From positions 62,001 to 126,000 of the forward strand of contig JAEQBH010004429.1 of NCBI GenBank assembly GCA_016808115.1: 64,000 bases of DNA, written 5' to 3'. A model generated the notes under the pieces. The model was not told the DNA's origin. It did no database searches and saw only the letters and a program-made list of their open reading frames with translations. A program made the translations under genes and the position numbers. This stretch comes from Tetrastigma voinierianum. Its lineage: Eukaryota; Streptophyta; Magnoliopsida; Vitales; Vitaceae. Below, piece after piece: positions 24,813-38,558 of the stretch; within the stretch, counting starts at the first letter, position 1, and each line of letters begins with the position of its first letter.

Positions 24813-25943
24813 AGAATTTTTTGGAGTCAATTGGATTGTCAAAAACTGCCAGATTTATTTCTAACCGTTGATTTTAATTTGGTTCAAATATGACCGCCGA
24901 TTATCATATATCCGTTATAAATCATTATAAACCTGGGGACGTTTTTGTGATTAAAATCAACCGCTGATAAAAATATGGCCGTTGGATTCTTTTAAAACGC
25001 GATCCAAATTCGCATCGTTAGATAAAAAACACGAAACAACTGGCGCGTAATTTGTGGATTTTTTTAAAAATCAGCGAAAATCGCCACAAATTGGGCGATA
25101 AATTCAATTTATCGCATATTGCTAATTGTTTCATCAACGTCACAGGCGCATAATCTAATCGGCCGATTTTCCATCGAAAAATCGATTTTTCCTCCGATTT
25201 TTAGCGATTTTTCCTCCGGGCCGATTTTACGCATAAATATTTTCCATGTCGACCGAAACCGAATTTTTGATGATATATCAATCGTAAAAACGATTTTTGT
25301 CTTTCATAAGATGTTGATTTTTAAGCCTATAAAAATAAAAATTAAATACTTAATAAAAATATAATATTAAAAAAATAAACAATTCAACTAAATAAAAGTT
25401 AGAGTCATTAGGTAAAAAAACAAACATCGCTTATGACCAATTTATTTACAATTTTTTAAAACTTTTTTTTTGTTATAAAAAACAACGAGAATACAATGAG
25501 CAATAAATTGACATAGTTTTTTTGTTTTGTTTTGAAAAATATGAAAAATACAAAAAATATTTTTTAAAATAGCTTATAATAAAAACAAGTGAGAACACGA
25601 CACTTCCAAGATTTTTTTTGAAAATATAAAAACATAAAAAATACTAAAATTCAGTCAACAAAAATAATTCTCAAAAAACACAAACCAAATAATGATGTTT
25701 TCTATATTTTCTAAAAAATAAACCAAATAAACCCTTATTTTCCAAATTTTCTTTAAAAAGTTAATTTTGTAGAAATATTTTTATTTTTATTTTTAAATTT
25801 GTTTGCGGTCAATAGGACATGCGCCAAACCCCGCCGGTCAAATAGTCAGTTTTGCAGCTACCACCAGTTTAGATATTTTATGAGAACCTCAAAATCTATC
25901 CGTTAAAACTCATGGTTTATGGGGTGTCTCCCAGAATTCGAAG

Positions 25944-26454
25944 ATGGTGAGTCGCCTCTCCTACCATCTTCTCTGCATTCATTCTCCATACACCTGCCCA
26001 TCTTCTAACTCCACAAAGCTCGTCTCAAACCCTAGTTGTGTGGTTCGGTTCCGAGGCGTTCCCAGAACATCTCCTCGACAAAACCCCAGTACTTCGTTGG
26101 AGACATCTACCCAAAAACTGAAACGCCCAATTTCGGGTAAACGGGGGGATAGGTTCAACTCAAATTCATCATCTATTTCGAATTTTTTGGGTTTGTTTTC
26201 CGTTCTTATTCGTCGGTTGAGGTACTGTGGTTGCTGTAATTGAGGTTTTGTTGAGGTTTGTTTTGTACATGTTGAGCGTTTTAACTGGATTTTGGGGGCT
26301 ATGCAGAAATGGGTTTGGAGCTGATGAGCTTGGATCAGAGATTCTGTCCATTGCATTGCCTGCTGCATTGGCTCTTGCTGCTGACCCAATTACGTCCCTC
26401 GTTGATACGGCTTTTGTTGGCCATTTGGGTACACTTATTTGATATATATATATG

Positions 26455-26524
<70 letters not shown>

Positions 26525-29500
26525 TTTAATGGGCGTTTCCTGCTTCGAAACCGGTCACTATGGATATTAGCTGATTTTAGGACTGTTAGTTTGGTGGTTT
26601 AATCATTTCTATTAGAATAGTAGAGAATTACTAGAGAGCAACTTCAAACATGGTTTTTGTGGAATATTAGCTTGCTGATCTTGAGACTGTTGGTTTGGTG
26701 ATTTGACCATTTTTATCAAAATCTAGGAAACACCTTGAATGCAACTTCTGTGAAGAATATTTTTATGGAACTAAGATGATAGTTGTACATCAATGTTGAA
26801 CGGTTTATCATCTGCAGTGATTCCACCTGTTTTGATGTAAACCGATAAAGAAAGTTTTAGGATGGAAAGAAAGGCTACCAAGATTACCATTCATTTAAAA
26901 CACATTACATCTTAATGGCTATTTTCATTTGTTTCAAAGATGACACTTGAAGTAGGCTCATAACAGTTTAATTGATTAATTCCAAAGCCCATAAACTTGT
27001 CCTTTCTCAAAGGTATTTCCACTCGGATGTAAAATTTATTGTTTATTCATCCAACTGTTTGGTTGGTGGGCAATGAGTGAGAAATCCTGCTTTGAAGAGG
27101 GTGAGCAATACGAAACAATACTTTTTGCACTCATAGGTGACTATGATAATGGCAATGATGAGTCTTTAAGTTTTCTTTTAGCTATTTTTGCTTGCTTTCA
27201 AGTAATATCCTGAAAGGTTTAAACATCTTAGTGCAACATCGCTCATTGTTGTGTAGGATCGGTTGAATTGGCCGCAGTCGGGGTATCTGTTTCAGTGTTT
27301 AATCTGGTCTCAAAATTGTTTAATGTTCCTTTGCTCAACATCACAACATCCTTTGTTGCTGAAGAGCAGGCATTAGTTACTAAGAGTGAGAGTGAGTCTA
27401 TTCAAATTGACCAAGGCACTTCTTGTGAGATTTCTTATTCTAATTTCTTTTTTTTTGTATCTTCCTTTATTTTACTCTTTGTACCTCTTATTCATTGCTC
27501 TGATTAAGATTTTTGTTCTATGACCTTTTTGAGATCATGTGAATGGTCAGAAGAGAAAGATGTTCCTTCCTTCAGTATCAACTTCTTTAGCACTTGCTGC
27601 TGGTGTTGGCATTGCAGAAGCTGTTGCACTGTCCATTGGCTCGGGTTTCTTAATGAATATCATGGGTATACCTGTTGTATGTGAAGTTAGCTGATTACAA
27701 TTTTTGATGCACTACTATATTACCCAAAAGTGTTTTAACAGTTGCATCATTGTGATTTGGCAGTGTTCTCTTGCTTGGTCATTCTTTCACTGCCCTAACT
27801 TGCTTGGTCACACAAACACAACCTTTTCCTCCACCTTCACCCACACATCATTATGAGAAAGCCTTAGGCCCATTGTTTAGCGTAATTTCCACTACTCAAG
27901 ACCAATTATATTTTCAAGTGCTAGCTGTCGTGCCTTGCCTTATATCCAACCTTTATCCCTGACCTTTTTATCACTCCCCTGGTCCTTGTAGGTGCCTATG
28001 CAATTTATTTCTATAAGGGAATACACAGGTCAATTCTGCTCATTTCTTGCATTGAGAAGTTCTCACTGAGAGCACACTATTATTTTTGCTTTTTTTTTTT
28101 ATAGGCAAAAGAGCATATATATATATGTGTGTGTGTGTGTGTGTAAGGATGCCTGAACAACATGTTGTGGATATGCAACATGTTACCAATCTGCTCCCAG
28201 TTTTGACCAAACAAAATCTTGGCCAAGACTGTAATTAAGAAACTGGTAGTTGAAATTATCATACATCTTCCCGATTTCCATCTTGATGATATCAATGGCC
28301 TCATTAGCAATAACTGCATCTAGAATTAGTTTGCACTTCATAAATCCATGCTGATATGCTGAGACCAGCTTTCCCACCACCCTTTTAAGCTTATTAGCCA
28401 ACAATTTTTAGCTAATTATGTAGACCCCATAGTGAACTGACGGACTTAAAATCCTTCAAATCATTTGCACCCACTTTCTTTGGGATTAAACTAGGTAAGT
28501 GACATTTAAGCTTTTTCGAAAAATGCCTTGGTCGAAGAACTTCCTAAAAATACCCATCACCTTAAGCTGAACAAAGTCCCATCATGGTGGAACCATTCGG
28601 CCCTGGAGTCTCACCTCACAAGATCTTTTAGAGCAGAGAATACCCCTAATCACTTCCCAAAACATCAAAGCTTATATCTCTGGGGCTCAGTCTCCAATCT
28701 CCTAATTTAGATAGGAAAGATTGAAAGTCCTACACACCCCTTCCTTTATCTTAGCCTTCTTAGACAGCCAACTTTAAATTTGATAAAAGAAGTTCCTTCT
28801 ACATTGCAAATTGGCCTTTTGGGACAATTTTGTGTATTTGCCCCCATCACTTTACCATATTGCTCTAGGTTTTTGTCTCCACATTGTTTATTTCATAGAT
28901 GCCCACTCTTTGAACTCCTCCAAAGCAACCTTATAGCCTCTGTTTCTTCAAGCAAAAGGGCTGATTCTCTCTCCTTGGAATCCCAAAAATCGATATGAGA
29001 CAATGCCTCCTCCAGTTGATATGAGACCCTTCCCAGAAAATGGTCCTCGCACTCTGTTGACACTAAGAAACAGTCTTGTCTTGAGCAAGACAAAGGGCTC
29101 TAGCCTCCATTCCATGTAAGCTATCCCCCAGTAAAAATAGTTTAGTTAAACCAGGTGGTGTGCTTAATACAATCCTTTGTCTTTCTTCAGTTTTGGGCCT
29201 ACCTATGTTCAAGGGGAAGGCTTTAAACACGGGATAGATAGGTTGAAGCTTGGAGATACGGATGTAGTCTTTCCAAGTTCATCTGCTTTTCTTTACCCCT
29301 CCTTCCTTGTTTGACTTGAACTTTTCTGTTAGTTTACTGGGAATTAATCCTGTTAAATATTCAAATTGTGAATTAATCATGGTAAACGCCCTCAAATTTC
29401 TTAATAATCATTTAACATAACTTCCATTCCATGTTGTGGCTATTAGTTACTTGAAGTTTGTTATTGTGGTTGGATCTATTTGTTCAACTAATTAGCACAC

Positions 29501-32500
29501 AGTATTCTTAAGGGTTCTAAGATTGATGCTGCATTCCTGGCAAAAGAGTCTCAATAGGCATTCATTGATTGAAATCTTTAAAACGTGAGCATGAAGATCA
29601 TATGTATCACATTATTTTCTGGGTTTGATATCTACCTAAAGGTAATTGAAATTATTATGTTCGCTTTGTTGTGCTCCGTAAGTGCAACTATGCCTTATAA
29701 ACTCTGTCCATTTGTTTGGAAGTGCAAGTACCCCATGTGTTGTCATCAAACAATGATAAACATATCTAAAAGTGTTATGTTTGCTATCTTACAGGATTCA
29801 CCAATGCGTGTACCAGCTGAGCAGTTTCTTACCCTAAGGGCCTTTGGTGCTCCACCAATTGTAGTTGCACTTGCTGCACAAGGAACTTTTCGTGGATTTA
29901 AGGATACAAAGACGCCTCTTTATGCTGTTGGTAAGTAGTGCAGCATGAATTTTTGCTCAATTGTGATTTATAAAGTCATCAACAGAATTTATGTAGGTCA
30001 TGTGCATGTGATCATCTATTGGATTTATATAAATTGTGAACCTTTGCTAATACTCCATTCAAGTTGACTTGTAGCTTATGTGCTAGGTGTTGATGAAATT
30101 AAATCCTAGTTGTAATCTGTTAGATGCTAACTTGCAAATGTTTGAATGAAAAGTTATGAATCCAAAATATTAAGTTGTCTTGCACATATTGTTTAGGATA
30201 ATTATTTTTTGTTACATGAAATAGAAATTGGAGTCTGCCCCCACCCTAAGCCTTGGCCATCCTTATCCTCTACATTTCCATGCTTGGACTTTAAAAGATG
30301 TCAGCTGTGATAACTGGAGCTGTTGGATCAGGAAGGTACTTTAGTGCGTTAGAGATTTACATCTCCACAGATGTATTTGGCCTAAGAGACAGGCTCTGAT
30401 TGATCATTAAAAAATAGTTGATCCAGACATGAAGTGGTCATTTAGAATGATTGTGATAATTTGATCACAGCCTTTAGATAATCACCTCCGAAGAAAATAC
30501 TTTGCTAGGTGCATATTAATGACACATTAGAACATGTAACTCTTGAATCTTCTGTTTGCAATCTCTTGTGGAACAACAATTGAGAAAACTGACAAAGGTT
30601 ATGGACTTACAGGGTTTGGAAGACTGGAGCTTACAATTAAGTTTGAAGGCAAGATTATAAATGTTTCCAGTTACTGGATTTTGTAAAAGTGAGGTTACAG
30701 AATTTCTGTATAGAGCAGCTTTCAAAAATAACTGTTAATCACCCAAGCAGAACAGTGGTTAAACCTCTATTAATGCTGTCTACAACCTCTATATTGGTGA
30801 TCAATGTGTGCGAAGTGTGATGGTTTTGGGGTTTTGACAGTGGAATCCAGTTCTGAGGTGTGAGGGCAAGGTTTTGATTTTTGAAGTATCTAGTGGCTGG
30901 AATTTAAAAAATAAGGTGCTGGCATTTCTGGAGCAACTAATCTGTAAGGTTTTGAGTGATGCACTAGATTTAAAAGTTTTAAGGTTATGAATACTGGGCT
31001 TTTAGGTCTTAGAAATAAAGAAATGATCAGGTTAAAGGCTGGAATTGTGATTATAGATATAGTAGGAATTACGAAAGGAGAATTTGATCATTGTCCTCAA
31101 TAATTAAACCCAAGGTAAGAAACAGTATGTAGTTGAGGGCTGGAATTATGATTGTAGAAACAGTAGGAATTTTAAGAAAGGAGCATGCAACCACTGCTTG
31201 CGGTGATTAAGCTTGGTATCCAAAATTCAATGTCCATTTTTAGGGATTCAAATGTAAAACCTTAAGAAAATAAATATTTCAAAGAACTTATTCAACAAGT
31301 TAAAATTGACTAAATTCTAGATAGGACTCACTAGATCTTATCAAGAAACAAATTCATATTGAATTGACTCGTAACAAGTAAAAAGGTACCGAACAATCCC
31401 AATATGTAAGTCTATCTATCAAAATAAATTTATTGGACTGGAAAGTCAATTACATAGCTAAAATGTAACTAACTAATGACATGGCTACTTGGATGTTTCT
31501 TGAACAAGCGTCTTTTGATTAGGATGTGGCCCGAAGCCTTAATTATGGGTTTTTAAAGAGAATATTTCTTCTTTCATGGAGCAATTGGTGCATCGTTGCT
31601 CCCTTTCATTTATGTGGTAAATGCTATAGATGGTTCAACTATTGATTCCCTTTTCATTATGCTCAACTTGCTAGCCACACTCATGACATTTTTTTCTACT
31701 GTGTCAGGTGCTGGCAACCTACTGAATGCAATTCTGGATCCAATTTTGATTTTTCTTTTTGGTCTTGGCATTGGTGGTGCTGCAATTTCTACTGTAATTT
31801 CTGAGTATGTCAAGAATGTGGTAAAACTAAAACTTCGATGTGCTTTGGACATGGACTTCTGTGTATGATGCATTGTTATTGTTTTTATTCATATTTTATC
31901 GCATTTCTTTTCTTCATTATCGTTTCAGATATTTGATTGCTTTTATCCTCATATGGGAGTTGAATGACAAAGTGTTACTTATCTCTCCAAAGATGGATGG
32001 AATGAGGATTGCCCAGTATCTAAAATCTGGTACATCTCTTTGCAAGTTCTGTGATATCCAACTTATGCTTCATGATTTCATCATGCAAGGACTTCTTCTG
32101 ATACAATAACGACTGAATTCTTGGTCCATTTGAAGTTACAATGACTTTTTTTTGTTTTGCTATGATAAACACTCCTGTGCTTTAATCCAAACAAGCTTTG
32201 GCTTTCTAATTTCTGTGGAATTTGATGCTAAAAACAAATTAGGTCTTGAATAATCAGCATTGAACTTGAAAACAAGCTCTTAAGGTGTTTGTTGAAACTA
32301 TAATCAGTTGGATACTTTATTTTCTTCCATATAATCATATTTCAGTACATAACTCTATCTAATTTATCACTGGATGCAGGATATAGATTGCCATTGTAAG
32401 CATTTAACATACTATCACACAAGTTGGACTACGCCATGATGTGTCCTGTGATATGAGAAAACCTGCTATTTTTTGCTAATGGAATCCAATCTGGACCTGA

Positions 32501-35500
32501 ACAAATGATTTCAATGTAATGCCATTGCATGCTTTCTGCATATTAGTGGATAATAAGGTCCATTGGTTTTTATTATCTGAGCAGTTGAAAATTTTACTCA
32601 TATATTCTCATATTAAATTCAATTGAGAGGTATCTGGAGCCATGAAATTTTGGCTCGAGAAAAAATGTTTTTGGAAAACTATGGCTGTGTTTGGGAATTA
32701 TTTTTAAGAGCATTTTTTGTTTTTCAGGACAGCTTTTTGTTCTACATTTTTATTTTTTTAAAAGAAAAAGATCGAAATATGTCTGGTTGTAGATTGTGTC
32801 TAAAACAAAGTTTTGAGATTGAGATTCCAAGACGACCTCAATGCTTTACCTCATGCTTTTTAAGAGCCGAAAAAGTACCTATAAAGGCTTATAAAAATGC
32901 TGGAACTCAGCATAACATTACTAAAGAGGTTAGGGACTTAACAGTTTGCATAATTAGCTAAGTGTAATAATCTGGCACAAAAAGGGTTTTAATACGAAAG
33001 AATTAAGTACAGATAAAATGCCATTTTTGAGTGGTTATCAACCAAATGTGCCAAAGTCTATTGCTTGTTTTGGAGTTGCCACCCCGTTAGAATTACATTG
33101 TTGCATAGGTCATCCATCCCTCTCTCTGTTGAAGAATCTATATCCTTAGTTTTCTAGTCTATCCTCATTGAACTGTGAGTCGTCTCAATATGCTAAGCTG
33201 ATGTGTGCATTCGAGTCCCAAATTCAATAAAAGAGCTAGAGCTCCTTTTGAGTTAGTTCATTAAGATATATGAAGTCCTTATCTTGTTATGTCTCCTAGT
33301 GGGTTTAGATATTTTGTTACCTTTTTTGATGATTTATCCCGTGTCACTTGGTGTTATCTAATGAAAAGCCGTTTTGAGGCTTTTTTCTTCTCATTTTAGT
33401 GCCTCATGTGCTGAAATTCAAACACATTTTCATGTCTCTATTCAAACATTGAGAAGGGATAATGCCAAAGAACATTTGGCAGAACCTTTTCAGTCTTTTA
33501 TGTTACAACTTGGGATTCTCCATCAGACCTCGTGTGTAGATTCATCCTGTCAAAATGGTGTAGCTGGGAGAAAGGATAGACACCTTCTTGAGACTTTTGG
33601 AGCCTTTTTGTTCCAGATGAATGTCCCTAAACATTTTGGGGCTGACAATTCTTCCACAATTTCCATTTTTGACTTTAATAGATGCCTCACGGCTTCCACT
33701 GTGATACTTTATTATCGTGCTTCAAATAATCCGTTGTTCTCATTGAGCCCAAGGTACTGGGTGCACATGCTTTGTCTAAGATGTCTATCCTTAAGTCTCT
33801 AAACTTGATTTGAAGTCCTTGAATTTATCTTTCTGGGATATTCTCATGTTCAGAAAGGGTATAGGTATTGCCCCACTCTTTGACGATACTTTGTGTCTAT
33901 CGATGTGACATTCTTTGAGACTATGTCGTTTTCCCTTTCTTCTACTATTACTAGTTAGGGGGAGGATGATGATTTATTGATCTATTATGTTTCCTCATAG
34001 GTCCCTACTCCAACACCTGTTCCTGTTAAACCTCCCATTACCCAAGTATTCTCTTGGTGCTAAAACCCTTTAGTCTCGAGTCTGACATTGGGTGCTTCAC
34101 ATCATAACTTGGCCCACAACGATGATCTTCCGATTGCTCTCCAGAAGCTAAGTGCTGTCGGCGATGCTCACCCAATCTCTTCATTTGTTTCCTATAGCCA
34201 TTATCATCTTTGTCTTGTTCCTTTATTGCATCTTTGGATTCTCTCTCTTCCTAACTAGGGATGACAACGGGGCGGGTTTGGGGTGGGCACCCCTATCCCA
34301 TACCTGTCCCAAAATATTTAATTATTTCCCATCCCTGTCCCAAACCCGAGACGAGGCGGGGTCCTCATTCCCATCCCCGATTAGAATGCCTCTTAAAATC
34401 CCATACCCGCCCCACCTCGCCCCGGTTAGGGTTGGTGTTCGGGTTGGGGTTCATTATACCTTATACATTTCAAATAACCCAAAAATTATTTTCAGAATAG
34501 GAAAATCACATAGCACAAATTATGCTTTACAAGAATAACTAGAATATAAATTCTATCTGGAAAAGACAATCCAAAATCAATTATCCTGGTCATTATGCCA
34601 AGTACATTTCTAATAGCTGAAGATTTATTTTCTGGATAGGATAAACAAATAATATAAATCCTGGTTTACAAGAATAACCAGAATATAATCAAGACATGAT
34701 ATTCCGGGAGTATGACTATAAAATCGCCTATTTCCGTCATTATGCCAAATACATTTCTAATAGCTCAAAAATTTATTTTAATAGGATAAACACATAATAT
34801 AAATTTCGCTTACAAGAATAACTAATATAAATTTGCACATGATATTCTGAAAGTTAATTTACCAACTATCTCGGCCATTATGCCAAATACATTTCAAATA
34901 GCTCAAAAAATTTACTTCCGTAATAGGTAAAGCACATAGTATAAATTCCGCCAAGAACCCGAATATAACACGCATTACAAATATTGCTTGTAGCCTAGAA
35001 AAACTATCCAAATCAAATGTTCTCATGAATGACACCCCAAAGATGATTCCACATTCTTCAGAGTTTACATAAATTGCTCCATTGAAGGTAACAAGATTAA
35101 AAACAAAAGGAGCATCAGATAAATTGTTGATAACACCAACACAAAAATAAATTGTTCTGTGAATCACATCCCAAAATGCATCTTCAGCATTAGTTTCATC
35201 TCTCAAGAAAGAGCCTATAACATGATTGTTTCAATTATCTTCATCCATATTGGTGATATCAACTCCTAAAGTTAGCAATCAAAGTTGGAACTTGACTCCT
35301 ACTATAAGCAAACATAATAGAAAGACAAACAATTATATTTAAAGAAAATGTAAAACATTCAAAGTTGAAAATAAATTAACTACCTTTATCTCAACAAAGA
35401 GCCTATAGCATGGGTGTTTCTTCATCTTTATCCATACTTGTGAGATCAACCCCTAAATTAGCAATCAAAGAATTACCCAATATAAGCAAATATAATAGAG

Positions 35501-38500
35501 ATACAAGCAATTATATTTAAAGAAAATATTAAACATTAATAAAGTTGAAGATATGAAATTGGCTACCTTTCATTTCACTCCCTAACCAACTTTGAGTGCA
35601 CATTAATGCCTCCAAAGTATGTGGGTGAAGTCTGCTACAATGTTTTGATACCATCCTACCACTGGTACTAAAAGCCGACTCAGATGCAATTGTAGATATC
35701 GGAATGACATTAGATATCTCAAACAATCTTTTGTAAAGTTGGATACTTAATCCCATTTGTTTTCCACCAACCCAAAACATCGAAATTTGAAATCCTTGGC
35801 AAAACAGGCTCATCAAGGTAATAGTCTAACTCAGACTTCACACCACTTTATCTAATAGTACTATGAACAAATAAATCATATTGAGAAAGTGGATCTTGTT
35901 CATCATAATTGGTGTCAAAGAGACTTGAACTTGATTCCAAAGTTTGTTCACCAATTTTAGAGTTTGATTGGTACTTAGAAAGCAAATCATAACATATTTG
36001 ACGAATTTTTCCAACCTCACTCAAAGCTTCAGACCCATACATTATTGAGAAATAAAACTCTAAAATCTTAATCTTGAATCTTGGGTCCAATACAACCGCC
36101 ATTGCCATTACAATATGACATCCAATTTATCACTTGCTCGTACTTTTCCAACATACTTGATGCCATAGTGTTGACAATTTCCATTTGAGCATATCAACCA
36201 ATCATATAATGCTTGTTTAACTTCACACACTTTGATGAAAAAGTATTTATAGCTGGATAATTTTGTCCCGGAGAATCAATCTTTGTTATATTATAAAACA
36301 ATTTCAATCTTCCACAAACTTCTTTGGCTAGATTCCATTCTTCTTCGATGGCACTATAGTGTAGAGTTTTCACGCTGTACCTGGGAAATATTATCTTTAT
36401 AGGCTATGACTATTGACAAATCGATCAAGTATGTGGAATTCCATCGTGTTCTACAATCAAGACATAATTTCTTATTACTTGGAATTGTGAATTGACGAGT
36501 TGCATCTTTCAAATCTTTCCACCTTGATGGTGTTGGTTTGACCAAACGCAACATTAGTCACTTCTTAATTTTTTCACTTAATTTAATGACATCTAGACCT
36601 TCCTTCACAACCAAATTCAACATATGTGCTTCACATCGCATGTGAAAGACTTTTCCATTCAATAAAAGAGAATTGTTCAAGGATAATTTCTAGGAGAGAA
36701 TATCAATCATACCATCATTGCTTGAGTAGAACTATCAACAGTTATTGTAGATATTTTTCTATCCATATTCCAATCTAACAAAAAGTCCAATAACACATCA
36801 GAAAGAATTTCTTTTGTATGAGGAGGAGGCATGTAGACAAATCTAGAAAAAAAATAAAATATAGAAAACATAGAATAAATAAGCCATATCATCAAATGAC
36901 AACAAATAAATAAAATTGAAAGTTAAACAAATATCATATCTAACCTTATTAATGCTGATGGTGCGTAAAACCAAGACGCATCAATGTAATGCAAAGAATA
37001 GCCATGTAGCTCTCTTTGCTTGGATGTCCACATATCGCCTAGATATCAATTGCCTAAGTTTTTCCATAGCCAAGAAGCCGCTTCATTTTCCTTTCTCAAC
37101 CTCATAAATTTTCATTATGTCATCCTTAATTGTATTGCGGGAGACCATTTTAAACAAGGGTCGCAAGCTTCTGGCAAAATCTTTAAAGTCCACATGATCA
37201 ACAATTGAAAGAGAATACTCATGGAATATAATTGCACGAGCAAGCTTCTCTCTTGAGATATTTCGATCAAATGTGAAACCTCCAATTTGCACTGTTCCAC
37301 AACCTTTTCTCTCTACTTCTAACAATTGTTGCTTAATATCAATACTTTTCGCTTATGCACCTATCTAAATAGACATGCAAATGCTTAGTCCCATTCTTAC
37401 TCTCACTTAAGTCTTGAATTACAATGCTTACAAATAGCATAACTTTGTCCATCCACTATGACTTTCCCAAAACCATTCCAAACAACTGATACACTTTCTT
37501 TTCTAGATAGCAATGTCACAACAAAGAGTCGAAGCTACTACCCGTAGCTAGATTAGAATCGCTTCGGTACGACAAATTTTCATTTCTTTTGATGCCATTT
37601 GATTGCTATTCTGAAATAATTTGAAAACACTTTGATCAAAAATTGCTTTATGCTTTTAATAGACAAATATTGAAAATTGAATGCAAATGGGCATGATCTT
37701 AAAAACACCACCATATTACTTTCTCAAATAATACATTCAAAGCCATATTCACAGCCACACATAAAGAACCAAGAGAACAAAAAAGAAACAAGCAATGAAC
37801 ACAAAATGGGCCACAAATACATAATACAATTACATTTTTTCCTTTTGATAAGAAAAATTGAAAAAGCTATTGGTTTGATAAAAATCAAAGTATGGTAGGA
37901 ATAGTAGAATAACCTGATAAAATGTCAAGTAGCTACGATCTCGCTTCGTAATCCGAAAGTGCACCATAGTAAAACAAGTAATCACAAAATAGTAAACCAA
38001 ACAAACCCTTATGATACATGCATGGTACAAGACAAATTTTGATTTAGATTGTCATAAATTAAAAAACCCTTATTAGTCCCGGGAAACATATTTTGATTCA
38101 GATTTTATAAATTATAAGACAAAAATCAAGGTTGTATGATCTAATGAAATAAACCACAAGCAAGCCATCAAGATTCTACTAGCAAAGAACTAAAAAACAG
38201 AGCAAAATAACAGAAAAGCACATCAATACATTTTTTGTTAATATCTGCTCTTAGATTGTGAAGAATCTTTTTGAAGAAACTTGTGCAACCATCTTGAAGA
38301 ATCAAACGCTAACCAGCCCGCTTTATATCCTTTATAAAACGAGGCCAACATGAGGACGAATAAGTACCTGGGTGAAGAACGACACTGTGATAGAGATTCA
38401 TTGATGGAGGAAGGAGGGAGTAGAGCTAGGGTTTGGGTTGAGAAATGAGAAAGATTCGTTGATGAAGAGAGTAACTGAGGGAGCTAGGTTAGGCAAAGAG

Positions 38501-38508
38501 AAAAACGA

Positions 38509-38558
<50 letters not shown>

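Larger units (their letters stand above)
16790..25300 (-). mobile_element. Decayed hAT element carrying a DUF659-type transposase gene
   Basis: Limits are approximate. Both ends carry subterminal runs of short CG-containing motifs in AT-rich DNA: AATATCGG, TTTTACGG and AATATCG around 16805-16890; GCGATAAA, CCGATTTT, AGCGATTTTTCC and AATCGATT around 25080-25290. Between them lies a single minus-strand transposase gene with its own TATA box. A solo LTR (18827-21659) accounts for a third of the length. I could not verify the terminal inverted repeat or the 8-bp duplication. Confidence 0.5.

Noticed and set aside
31596..31706. Extending MATE exon 6 upstream to the ATG at 31596
   Set aside because: The acceptor TGTGTCAG at 31706-31707 fits the family sequence (AVG|AGNLLNAILDP). 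The upstream peptide has no family counterpart.
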